DNA from: Streptomyces sp. NBC_00878
Lineage (GTDB): Bacteria > Actinomycetota > Actinomycetes > Streptomycetales > Streptomycetaceae
Length of the DNA: 64,000 nucleotides
Assembly: GCF_026341515.1 (NCBI RefSeq)
Contig: NZ_JAPEOK010000001.1
Span: 6,634,001 to 6,698,000 of the forward strand
Direction: 5' to 3'
Shown here one piece after another: positions 34,094-41,897 of the stretch. The translations under genes were made by a program, and so were the position numbers. Each line of letters starts with the position of its first letter. Position 1 is the first letter of the stretch. A model generated the notes under the pieces. It did no database searches, was not told the DNA's origin, and saw only the letters and a program-made list of their open reading frames with translations.

Positions 34094-35338
34094 TTGGTAC
34101 GGAAGATCGGCAGCCGGTACACCGCGCACCAGATTCTGGGGCGGGGCAGCGCCGGCACGGTGTGGCTGGGTGAGGGCCCCGACGGGCCCGTCGCCATCAA
34201 GCTGCTGCGCGAGGACCTCGCGTCCGACCAGGAGCTCGTGGGCCGGTTCGTGCAGGAGCGCACGGCCCTGCTCGGCCTCGACCATCCGCACGTCGTCTCG
34301 GTACGGGACCTCGTGGTCGACGGCAACGACCTCGCGCTGGTCATGGACCTCGTCCGCGGTACGGACCTGCGGACCCGGCTCGACCGGGAACGGCGGCTCG
34401 CGCCCGAGGCGGCCGTCGCCATAGTGGCCGACGTCGCCGACGGACTCTCCGCGGCCCACGCAGCGGGGGTCGTGCACCGCGACGTCAAGCCGGAGAACGT
34501 GCTGCTCGACATGCAGGGGCCGCTCGGACCCGGCGGCTCGCACCCCGCGCTGCTCACCGACTTCGGCGTGGCCAAGCTCATCGACTCACCGCGGCGGACG
34601 CGGGCGACGAAGATCATCGGTACGCCGGACTATCTGGCGCCGGAGATCATCGAGGGGCTGCCCCCTCGGGCGGCCGTCGACATCTACGCGCTGGCGACCG
34701 TGCTGTACGAACTCCTCGCGGGGTTCACGCCGTTCGGCGGGGGACACCCGGGGGCGGTCCTGCGGCGGCACGTCACCGAGACCGTCGTCCCGCTGCCCGG
34801 AATCCCCGAGGAGCTGTGGCAACTGCTCGTGCAGTGCCTGGCGAAGGCGCCCGCGTCCCGCCTGCGCGCCTCCGAACTGGGCGAGCGGCTGCGGGAGCAG
34901 CTGCCCCTGCTGGCGGGAATGCCGCCGCTGGACGTGGACGAGCCGGACGGGGACGAGGACGGGGGCGGCGGGTACGACGACGCGCCGACCGAGCCACAGG
35001 CTCCCCGCGAGCGGGTCCGTCGCGGAGCCGTTCCCCTCGTACCCGGGGCCAAGCCCGACTCGAACCGGGACACGCATACGTCGATGCGGGTGCCGGGGCC
35101 GGACGAGCTCGCGGGCGGCGCCCGTGGCACGGCCCGCGCTCCGCGTGCCGCCGGGGCGCCCCGGCCGGGGTCCGCGCGCCATCGGGCCGCCGCGGCCCGG
35201 CGCCGGCGGATCACGCTGGGGGTGGCGGGGGTGGCGCTCGTCGCCGCGGTGGGGGTGGGCGCGTGGCTCGCCACCTCGGGCGACGACGCGGGCGCGACGC
35301 CCCAGGAGACAGGGACGTCGGCACCGGCTTCGCCCTGA
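34094..35338 (+). CDS. pkaB: transmembrane Ser/Thr protein kinase PkaB
   Basis: A 414-residue Hanks-type kinase: glycine loop GRGSAGTVW from residue 16, ATP lysine Lys36, HRDVKPEN near 128, DFG near 156, and the activation segment ends GTPDYLAPE. An acidic, Pro-rich linker follows, then one helix near residues 376-395 (LGVAGVALVAAVGVGAWLA) and a very short outer tail. Start is TTG 34094, with AGGAG about six bases upstream. The length is close to the 417 residues remembered for S. coelicolor PkaB. Targets are unknown; the FHA protein upstream of pkaA is a candidate partner. Confidence 0.9.
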   Translation: MVRKIGSRYTAHQILGRGSAGTVWLGEGPDGPVAIKLLREDLASDQELVGRFVQERTALLGLDHPHVVSVRDLVVDGNDLALVMDLVRGTDLRTRLDRERRLAPEAAVAIVADVADGLSAAHAAGVVHRDVKPENVLLDMQGPLGPGGSHPALLTDFGVAKLIDSPRRTRATKIIGTPDYLAPEIIEGLPPRAAVDIYALATVLYELLAGFTPFGGGHPGAVLRRHVTETVVPLPGIPEELWQLLVQCLAKAPASRLRASELGERLREQLPLLAGMPPLDVDEPDGDEDGGGGYDDAPTEPQAPRERVRRGAVPLVPGAKPDSNRDTHTSMRVPGPDELAGGARGTARAPRAAGAPRPGSARHRAAAARRRRITLGVAGVALVAAVGVGAWLATSGDDAGATPQETGTSAPASP

Positions 35339-35365
35339 CGGGCGGGGGCCGTCTTCCGGCTGCGG

Positions 35366-35435
35366 GTGGGTGGGGGCTGGTCGCGCAGTTCCCCGCGCCC
35401 CTGAAAAGCAGGGGGCTGCGCCCCTGAAAGACGGG
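35366..35435 (+). repeat. dispersed repeat, core gcgcagttccccgcgcccct
   Basis: The core lies at 35384-35403, followed by gaaaagcagggggctgcgcccctgaaag, which can form a small hairpin. Same family as 978-1005 and the inverted copy at 21351-21382. Confidence 0.65.
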
Positions 35436-35442
35436 AAACGAG

Positions 35443-35471
35443 AGCGCCCCGCCTGTTGGGCGGGGCGCTTG
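35443..35471. terminator. bidirectional terminator between pkaB and the ABC permease gene
   Basis: agcgccccgcc (35443-35453) and ggcggggcgct (35459-35469) form a perfect 11-base-pair stem with a five-base loop, placed between two convergent genes. Confidence 0.9.
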
Positions 35472-35506
35472 TGGTTGCTCAGCGGGTGAGACCGGCCCTG
35501 GCACCG

Positions 35507-38137
35507 TCAGGCGTCGGCCATCGCGGAGACGATCGGCCTCTTCGCCGCCCTGCGGGCGGGCAGTACGGCCGCGATCGCGCCCGCGAGCGCGGTCAGCGCC
35601 GAGTACCCGGCCAGTTGGAACAGCGGGACCTCCAGCACCAGGTTGCCGTCGCTGCCGAGCAGGGCCTGGCTCGTGGCGAGTCCGTAGACCACACCGAAGG
35701 TGATGCCGACGACCGCGCCGACCAGTGCCATCAGAACTGCCTCGATCACCAGGGTGAGTTGCAGCTGTTCCCGGGTCAGGCCGAGAGCGCGGAGCATCGC
35801 CGACTCGTGGGTGCGCTCCAGGATGGACAGGGAAAGGGTGTTCATGATGCCGATGAGCGCGATGACGATCGCGAAGGTGAGCAGGGCGGCGATGATGCCG
35901 ATCATCGACCCCGCCGCGTCGCTGATCTTTTCCTGGTTGCCGGCCGTGTCGCTCACGGAGACCAGCGGGTGCTGGACCAGGACCTTGTCCAGCCGGTCGC
36001 GTGACTCCTTGGCCGGGACGCCCTCGGCGGCCTTGACGAGGACCTTGGTGTCGTCCTTCCAGTTCTGTACGGCCGCCATGTCCTGCCAGCTGACCACTGC
36101 CCAGCCGATTTGGCTGAAGCCGGTGTAGGTGGCGACGACGGTGAGGGTCCGGGCCTTGCCCTTGGCGATCTTCACCTTGACCCGGTCGCCCACGGCGACC
36201 TTCAGAAGCCCGGCCTGCTCCTTGCCCTGGTACACGGCGATGGTGCCCTTCCGGAGGGCCTTCATCGACCCGGTGCGCGCCTTGGGCAGGGCCGAGGTGC
36301 CGGCCGGGTCCACCGCCGCGATGTTGTCGACCGAGAGCCCGTCGTCCTTGCCGTTGTCGATGGAGCCCTCGGTGCTGCGGACCCTCGCGACCGTGGCGAA
36401 CCTGGAGTCCTTGCGCAGCTGCTGCGCGACCGTGACCGGGACGCCTCGGGGCTGCTTGTCGGCGGAACTCTCCTCTTCCGCCACGGCGCTGGGCCGCCCC
36501 TGATCGTCGGACGTGACGTCCTCGAGCATGGCCGCGCTGAGGACGTAGTCGACGGGGAAGTCGTCGTTGATCTCGGCACTGGCCGACGCCTCGGCGGTGG
36601 CGATGATCACGCTGCTGCCCGCCATCAGGCTGACACCGATCATCAGAGCGACCGTGGTCGCCGCCGTACGGGCCGGATTGCGCCCCGCGTTGGCCGCCGC
36701 GAGCCGGTACGTCACCGAGGCCCGGCGCCCGGGGAGCCGGCCCAGGAAGGCGATGAGCCGTCCGGCGAACAGCGGCGCGAGAACCACCACCCCGAGGAAC
36801 GCGGTCACCCCGCCGAGTACGACCTGCACCATGGCGTCTTCCGTGTTCACCGCCGTCTTCGCGTCGCTCAGCCCGTCGAGCGTCAGATACACCCCCAGGC
36901 ACAGGAGCACTCCGGCGAGGACCATCCGGCCGAGACCGATGCGGCGCTTCGTGTCGGGCGCTGACGACTCGGCGCGCAGGGCGGCCAGCGGCGGTACCCG
37001 GGTGGCGCGGACCGCGGGGATCAGCGAGGACAGTACGGTCACGACCAGGCCGACGAGCACCGCGGCGACCAGCGGCAGGGTGGTGACGACCGGCGCGTGC
37101 AGTGGCAGTGCCTGGCCGATGACCGCGGTGCCGCCGAAGAGGGCGTAGCAGACGACCAGTCCGCCGGCGATGCCCACCGCCGCGCCGAGCAGGCCGAGCA
37201 CCACGGCTTCGACCAGCACCGAGCGGAAGAGCTGGCCGCGGTTGGCGCCGGTGCAGCGCAGCAGCGCCGTCTCGCGTACGCGCTGGGCGACGCGGATGGT
37301 GAAGGTGTTGTGGATGACGAAGGCGGAGACGATCACCGCGATCACCGCGAAGACATTCAGCGCCTTGAAGAAGCCGCCCACCTTGCCCAGCGTGCCCTTG
37401 GCGAGGATGTCAGCGCGTTCTGTGCCGGTGAGGACCTTTGTGCCCGAGGGCTGCACGCCCCCGATCCGGCCGGCGAGCTCGTCCGCGCCGACACCGGAGT
37501 CCGCACGGACGGCGATCTCGTCGTAGCCGGATGCGCCGGTGAAGGCGGTCAGCTGGGCACGCGTCACCACGACGACGGACTGGCCGGAGTAGCGCGGTGA
37601 GATACCGAGGTCGATGACGCCGACGAGCTTGAGGGTGCGCTTGGCGTGCTTCTGGTCGAGCACGGTGACGGTGTCGCCGGGCTGGTAGCCGGTCTGCTCC
37701 GCGGTGGCGCGGTCGAGTGCCGCCTCCCCCGCCGCGGTCGGCACCCGGCCCTCGCTCAGGTCGTACTCCCGCATGGTCTGGTCGTCTCCCGCGGAGATGC
37801 CCAGACCCGGCGACCCTCCGCCGGAGGTGATCAGTCGGCCCTTCTTGTCCAGAAGGGGCAGGAGCTGGGTCATCCGGCCCTCGGCGGCGGCGACTCCGGA
37901 CACCGCCTCGATCTTCTTCAGGGTCTTTGGCGCCAGCGGGTCGCTGCTCTCTTCCCGCATCGCGAAGACGTCGACGTTCTTGGCGCCGCGGGCGAACTCC
38001 TCGTACACCGCGGCCTTTGCGGTATCGCCGAAGATGAGGGTGCCCGCGAGGAATCCGACGCCGAGGGCGACGGCGAGGAGAGTGGCGAGGAGCTGGCGGG
38101 TCTGGGCCCGCAGGCCGGCGAGTGTGACGCGCAGCAT
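35507..38137 (-). CDS. FtsX/MacB-type ABC transporter permease (two FtsX domains)
   Basis: An 876-residue permease with the layout of large MacB-like subunits: an N-terminal helix and extracytoplasmic domain, three helices, a central hydrophobic block, a second extracytoplasmic domain and three final helices (FAIVIALIGIMNTLSLSILERTHESAMLRALGLTREQL is the typical FtsX segment). Such proteins work as mechanotransmitters or exporters of lipophilic compounds and peptides rather than sugar importers. Its start codon shares a base with the stop of the ATPase gene (TGATG), so both are coupled. The nearby two-component system and MmpS-like lipoprotein suggest an envelope-stress or antibiotic-response role. 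Confidence 0.9.
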   Translation of the reverse strand: MLRVTLAGLRAQTRQLLATLLAVALGVGFLAGTLIFGDTAKAAVYEEFARGAKNVDVFAMREESSDPLAPKTLKKIEAVSGVAAAEGRMTQLLPLLDKKGRLITSGGGSPGLGISAGDDQTMREYDLSEGRVPTAAGEAALDRATAEQTGYQPGDTVTVLDQKHAKRTLKLVGVIDLGISPRYSGQSVVVVTRAQLTAFTGASGYDEIAVRADSGVGADELAGRIGGVQPSGTKVLTGTERADILAKGTLGKVGGFFKALNVFAVIAVIVSAFVIHNTFTIRVAQRVRETALLRCTGANRGQLFRSVLVEAVVLGLLGAAVGIAGGLVVCYALFGGTAVIGQALPLHAPVVTTLPLVAAVLVGLVVTVLSSLIPAVRATRVPPLAALRAESSAPDTKRRIGLGRMVLAGVLLCLGVYLTLDGLSDAKTAVNTEDAMVQVVLGGVTAFLGVVVLAPLFAGRLIAFLGRLPGRRASVTYRLAAANAGRNPARTAATTVALMIGVSLMAGSSVIIATAEASASAEINDDFPVDYVLSAAMLEDVTSDDQGRPSAVAEEESSADKQPRGVPVTVAQQLRKDSRFATVARVRSTEGSIDNGKDDGLSVDNIAAVDPAGTSALPKARTGSMKALRKGTIAVYQGKEQAGLLKVAVGDRVKVKIAKGKARTLTVVATYTGFSQIGWAVVSWQDMAAVQNWKDDTKVLVKAAEGVPAKESRDRLDKVLVQHPLVSVSDTAGNQEKISDAAGSMIGIIAALLTFAIVIALIGIMNTLSLSILERTHESAMLRALGLTREQLQLTLVIEAVLMALVGAVVGITFGVVYGLATSQALLGSDGNLVLEVPLFQLAGYSALTALAGAIAAVLPARRAAKRPIVSAMADA

Positions 38138-38886
38138 CAGGCCCTCACCTGCTTGAGGCTGTCCAGGACCATTTGAGCGGTGGGCTCGATGAGCTCTCCC
38201 GCCACCCGGCCGTCGTCGAAGACCAGCACCCGGTCCGCGTAGCCGGCGGCGGCAGGGTCGTGCGTCACCATGACGATCGTCTGGTTCAACTCGTCGACGC
38301 TGCGGCGAAGGAAGTCCAGCACCTCGTGGCTGGTGCGCGAGTCGAGGTTGCCGGTCGGCTCGTCGGCGAACACCACGTCGGGCCGGGTGACCAGGGCGCG
38401 GGCGCACGCGACGCGCTGCCGCTGGCCGCCGGAGAGCTGCCCGGGTGTGTGGTCGAGCCGGTCGCCGAGTCCGAGGACGTGGACGAGGTGGGCGTACCAC
38501 TCCCGGTCCACCCCACGGCCGGCCAGGTCCAGTGGCAGCCGGATGTTGTGCGCGGCGGTCAGGGTGGGCAGCAGGTTGAACGACTGGAAGACGAAGCCCA
38601 CCCGCTCGCGGCGAAGACGGGTCAGCTGCTTGTCCGTCAGTGCGGTCAGCTCCGTGTCGCCGAGGTGTACCGTCCCCGCGCTGACCGAGTCCAGCCCCGC
38701 GGCGCAGTGCATCAGGGTGGACTTGCCGGATCCGGACGGACCCATGATCGCCGTGAACCTCCCGCGTGGGAAGTCGAGGGACACGCCGTCGAGCGCCGTC
38801 ACGGCCGCGTCCCCCGTGCCGTAGGTCTTCACCACGTTCCGCATGGTGATGGCCGCTTGGTGAGGTGGCGCGCTGGTTGTGATCAT
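38137..38886 (-). CDS. MacB/LolD-type ABC transporter ATPase
   Basis: A 249-residue ATPase with Walker A GPSGSGKST, Q-loop FVFQSFNLLPTLTA, signature LSGGQRQRV, Walker [13 protein letters not shown] and the H-loop histidine in MVTHDPAAA. The DEPTGNLD motif and the LLPTLTA Q-loop are typical of the LolD/MacB/FtsE branch. Start 38886 has GGGAGA about nine bases upstream; an ORF open to 38922 gives 12 more residues. First gene of the coupled pair, transcribed away from a region with three GTGTATGCC-type sites. Confidence 0.93.
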   Translation of the reverse strand: MITTSAPPHQAAITMRNVVKTYGTGDAAVTALDGVSLDFPRGRFTAIMGPSGSGKSTLMHCAAGLDSVSAGTVHLGDTELTALTDKQLTRLRRERVGFVFQSFNLLPTLTAAHNIRLPLDLAGRGVDREWYAHLVHVLGLGDRLDHTPGQLSGGQRQRVACARALVTRPDVVFADEPTGNLDSRTSHEVLDFLRRSVDELNQTIVMVTHDPAAAGYADRVLVFDDGRVAGELIEPTAQMVLDSLKQVRA

Positions 38887-38967
38887 GGTCGTTCTCTCCC
38901 TTGGTCGCGGTGAGAGCGACACTAGGAACGGCCGGGGTGCGCGGTCGTCTGCCCCCGGGCCGCATTC

Positions 38968-38977
38968 CGTGTATGCC
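38968..38977. promoter_or_regulatory. half-site cgtgtatgcc upstream of the ABC ATPase gene
   Basis: Identical to the left arm of the palindrome at 39130-39153 and 82 bases upstream of the ABC ATPase start, a position suited to activation or repression of that operon. Confidence 0.5.
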
Positions 38978-39129
38978 TCAGGTCCCCGTCGAAGGGGGGC
39001 CCTGTCGGCGGAGGGGACCTTTCGGCAGCGCGAGGAAATCTTTTTTGCGGCCTATGTCAGGCTTTCGGCACGGTACGGCCGGGTGACAGGGCGTCCCGTG
39101 GTCCCGCGGCAGGCATACGTCACCCCCGG

Positions 39130-39153
39130 CGTGTATGCCTCACGGCATACACG
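39130..39153. promoter_or_regulatory. perfect palindrome, probable response-regulator binding site
   Basis: Arms cgtgtatgcc (39130-39139) and ggcatacacg (39144-39153) with spacer tcac. Eighteen bases upstream is a further half ggcatacg (39112-39119). It lies about 90 bases before the mmpS-like start. NarL/LuxR-type regulators bind such inverted repeats, and one is encoded three genes downstream. Confidence 0.65.
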
Positions 39154-39239
39154 TCAGATCTGTCCTGGTCCGGACGACGCCGACCTGAGCTCCTCCCTAG
39201 TGTTGCGGCCACATCGAATGACGTTTCGGAGGAGAGAGC

Positions 39240-39611
39240 ATGCGCAGGATGATGTCGATCGCGGCGATTACCCTGACGGCGGGAGTGCTGACGACTAGCT
39301 GTGGCCTCCTCGACAGGAGCGGCGGCGCCTGGGAAGTGGAAATGAAGGTGACCGGCGACAAGGTCGAGTCGATTTCCTACTCCCTGCCCGACACCAGCCG
39401 AGAGGGAGGGAAGGCGGAGCCGAGCGTGGAGTCCAAGCCGACCCTGCCCTGGAAGATTCTGCGGGTCGGGGAGCATGGCGAGGCGGTCCTGACCGTGGTG
39501 CCCGCGAAGGACGGCACCGCCACGTGCGAAATCCTTGTCGAGGGTAAGAAGACCGAACAGAAGGGGAAGCCCGGGCAGAAGGTGACCTGCACCGCGAAGC
39601 TCGAAGACTGA
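39240..39611 (+). CDS. MmpS-like secreted lipoprotein
   Basis: A 123-residue lipoprotein. Signal segment MRRMMSIAAITLTAGVLTTSC has a lipobox ending in Cys21; the mature part (WEVEMKVTG...ISYSLPD...LPWK...GTATCEILVEG...VTCTAKL) follows the pattern of mycobacterial MmpS small proteins, including the paired cysteines. MmpS proteins accompany RND-type lipid exporters; here the only neighbour exporter is the divergent MacB-like pair. ATG 39240 has a perfect GGAGGAG seven bases upstream. First gene of a run with the histidine kinase and regulator, so it may be a sensor accessory. Confidence 0.75.
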   Translation: MRRMMSIAAITLTAGVLTTSCGLLDRSGGAWEVEMKVTGDKVESISYSLPDTSREGGKAEPSVESKPTLPWKILRVGEHGEAVLTVVPAKDGTATCEILVEGKKTEQKGKPGQKVTCTAKLED

Positions 39612-39673
39612 GGCTGCCGGTCGGGGCCCGCTCCGCGCACCACGGCATCACCCCGAGAGAGGAAGACCATCCG

Positions 39674-40963
39674 ATGGATCGGACGCCGAACTCATCGGAG
39701 ACCGGTGCCCCGCCGGACGGCGGCAACGCGCCCGGTACCGGAGACGCCCCACCGGCCGGGGCTCTCCCGCACCCCGCTCCCCGGCGGTCGTGCAGGTCGG
39801 TGGTGTTCGACAGCCTGGTGGCCTGCGTCACGGGCATGTTCGCGCTGCCCATGCTGGCCGGACTGGACTCTCCCGCCCTGCTGATCAACAGCCTTGCCAT
39901 GGTGGCGGCCCTGCTGTGGCGCCGCCGCCGCCCGGTCCAGGTGCTGGCGGCGGTGGCGGCACTCGCGCTGTGCCAGGTGGTGTTCCTCGACCCCCGGGCC
40001 CTTCCGGTGGACGTGGCGACGCTCGTCGCCATGTACTCCGTGGTCCGGTACGGGCGGGACATGCGCTCCTCGGTGCTGGCCGCGGTGGTGATCGGGACAG
40101 GCGTCGGGTTCCAGCTCCTCCAGCTGGACTTCTCCGAGGGGGCGGGCCCGGCCCTTCTCTACGTCACTGTCTGTTCGGGGGTGTGGATGGCCGGCTACGC
40201 GATGCGCGCCCGTGACGAGACGCTGCGGGCGCTGGAGGAACGGGCCGCCCTCGCCGAGCGGGACCGCGACCATCTGGCGCAGCTTGTCGCGGCCGACGAA
40301 CGGGCGGCCATCGCGCGCGAGCTCCACGACGTCGTGGCGCACGGGCTGTCGGTGATGATCGTCCAGGCCGACGGGGCGGCGTGCATCCTCGACCCGGAGT
40401 CCGAGCAGGCGCGCGGCGCCCTGGAAGTGATCGCCTCGACGGGCCGGGACGCCCTGGAGGACATGCACCTGATCGTCGGCATTCTGCGGGGCACCCGCAC
40501 GCTCCCCGACGCGGACCGCCGCGTCAACACCGTCGACGAGATCGGCACCCTGGTGGAACGGGCCCGCGCCGGCGGACTGCGGGCCGAGCTGCATGTCACC
40601 GGGGATGCCTCCGGCATCAGTGCCGCGGAGCAGCTCACCGTCTACCGGATCGTCCAGGAAGCACTCACCAACGTGCTGCGCCACGCGGGAGCCTCGCCCG
40701 CGGTGGACGTCCGCCTCCTCTACGCGCCGGACAAGGTCACGGTGGTCGTCACCGACGACGGCGCCGGGCAGCTCGCCACGGATGCCGGGGTGGGCGTCGC
40801 TTCCGGTGGGCACGGGCTGGTGGGCATGCGAGAGCGGGTCGCGGTCCACGGCGGGACGATCGAGTCGGGCGCGCGGCTCGGAGGGGGCTGGCGCGTCAGC
40901 GCCACCATTCCGTTCAAGGGCACCCACCCCGATAGGGTGCGCGAAACCCAGCGAGCACGATGA
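39674..40963 (+). CDS. sensor histidine kinase, NarX/DesK-like
   Basis: A 429-residue kinase with a Pro-rich cytoplasmic N-terminus, about five helices between residues 45 and 180, a HisKA_3 dimerisation domain with the phospho-acceptor near His218 (ARELHDVVAHGLSVM) and a HATPase domain (N-box EALTNVLRHA, DDGAG, GHGLVGMRERV). No extracytoplasmic sensor domain is seen, so the signal is probably membrane-borne. ATG 39674 follows GAGAGAGGAAG. It is co-directional with the MmpS-like gene (62-base gap) and the response regulator (48-base gap). Confidence 0.92.
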   Translation: MDRTPNSSETGAPPDGGNAPGTGDAPPAGALPHPAPRRSCRSVVFDSLVACVTGMFALPMLAGLDSPALLINSLAMVAALLWRRRRPVQVLAAVAALALCQVVFLDPRALPVDVATLVAMYSVVRYGRDMRSSVLAAVVIGTGVGFQLLQLDFSEGAGPALLYVTVCSGVWMAGYAMRARDETLRALEERAALAERDRDHLAQLVAADERAAIARELHDVVAHGLSVMIVQADGAACILDPESEQARGALEVIASTGRDALEDMHLIVGILRGTRTLPDADRRVNTVDEIGTLVERARAGGLRAELHVTGDASGISAAEQLTVYRIVQEALTNVLRHAGASPAVDVRLLYAPDKVTVVVTDDGAGQLATDAGVGVASGGHGLVGMRERVAVHGGTIESGARLGGGWRVSATIPFKGTHPDRVRETQRAR

Positions 40964-41011
40964 GCGAGGCCGGCCATGGCTTCGCAAGGTCAAGGTACGA
41001 AAGCGGGCTGT

Positions 41012-41677
41012 ATGGCCATCAAGGTCGTAATCGTCGACGACCAGCCGTTGGTGCGGGCCGGCTTCCGCATGGTGCTCTCGAAGCAGCCGGACATCACGGT
41101 GGTCGGCGAGGCCGGTGACGGCGAAGAGGCCCTGAGGCTGCTGGCTCGGACACCGGCCGACGTAGTTGTCATGGACATCCGGATGCCTGTCCTCGACGGC
41201 GTGGAGGCCACCCGTCGGCTGCTGGCCGAGTCCGTCGACCCGCCCAAGGTGCTCGTCCTCACCACCTTCGACACCGACGAGGACGCCTTCGCCGCGCTGC
41301 AGGCCGGTGCCAGCGGTTTCCTGCTCAAGAACTCCCCGCCGAGCGACCTGATCACGGCGATCACCTCGGTCGCGAACGGTGACGCCGTGGTCGCCCCCCG
41401 GATCACCCGCCGCCTCCTCGACCGCTTCGCCCACCAGCTCACCCCGGCCGCCCCGTCCTCGGAGGACGCCCCGTCCCCCCTCACCGACCGGGAACGCGAG
41501 GTCCTGCTCCACGTGGCACAGGGCCTGTCCAACGCCGAGATCGCCGTACAGCTCTTCATCGCGGAAGGCACGGTCAAGACCCACATCGGCCGCATGCTGA
41601 CGAAGCTCGATCTGCGCGACCGGGTTCAACTGGTCGTGTACGCCTACGAGTCGGGACTCATCCGTACCGTGAAGTGA
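41012..41677 (+). CDS. NarL/LuxR-family response regulator
   Basis: A 221-residue regulator. The receiver domain has the acidic pair VDDQ and the phospho-acceptor near Asp55 ([12 protein letters not shown]), and the C-terminal LuxR helix-turn-helix reads [37 protein letters not shown]. Start 41012 gives the usual IKVVIVDDQ beginning; ATG 40976, preceded by GAGG, is an alternative that adds 12 residues. Together with the kinase upstream it likely controls the divergent MacB-like transporter through the GTGTATGCC palindrome. Confidence 0.93.
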   Translation: MAIKVVIVDDQPLVRAGFRMVLSKQPDITVVGEAGDGEEALRLLARTPADVVVMDIRMPVLDGVEATRRLLAESVDPPKVLVLTTFDTDEDAFAALQAGASGFLLKNSPPSDLITAITSVANGDAVVAPRITRRLLDRFAHQLTPAAPSSEDAPSPLTDREREVLLHVAQGLSNAEIAVQLFIAEGTVKTHIGRMLTKLDLRDRVQLVVYAYESGLIRTVK

Positions 41678-41736
41678 GCGTGTCGTTCATCCGTGCCCTC
41701 ACGGGGCGCGTGGCTGTGCCATGTGCGGCTCCGCCG

Positions 41737-41793
41737 CGATGGGGGTCCCCCGCTCGAGCGAAGCCGAGAGTGGGGGAGAAGCCGAGAGTGGGG
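41737..41793 (+). repeat. dispersed intergenic repeat, short copy 3
   Basis: Carries the central part (cgatgggggtccccc then gctcgagcgaagccgagagt) of the repeat at 6436-6590 and 27803-27945, truncated on both sides. The end aagccgagagtgggg is duplicated (41761-41775 and 41779-41793). It lies in the gap between the response regulator and prfB. Confidence 0.8.
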
Positions 41794-41885
41794 AGCGACC
41801 AGCCCCCACCGGGCCCGCACCCGACAAACCGAGCCCCGCAAACACTGACCCCCGTTCCACCGGCGGAGCCGCTTCGTGGAGCCGT

Positions 41886-41891
41886 TACGCT
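41886..41891 (+). promoter_or_regulatory. -10 box of a probable leaderless prfB transcript
   Basis: TACGCT lies six bases before GTG 41898, which has no ribosome site. This TANNNT-to-start spacing is that of leaderless mRNAs in Streptomyces. Confidence 0.5.
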
Positions 41892-41897
41892 GGACGC

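Larger units (their letters stand above)
38887..39239. other. divergent control region of the ABC pair and the mmpS/two-component genes
   Basis: No gene. It carries a perfect inverted repeat at 39130-39153 and two related half-sites, at 38968-38977 and about 39112-39119, spread over 190 bases between the two divergent transcripts. A GGAGGAGAG ribosome site precedes the ATG at 39240. Confidence 0.6.

Noticed and set aside
38887..38965. Extension of the FtsX-type permease frame upstream through the ATPase gene (to 38965)
   Set aside because: That portion overlaps the ABC ATPase in another frame; the permease starts at 38137, coupled to the ATPase stop.
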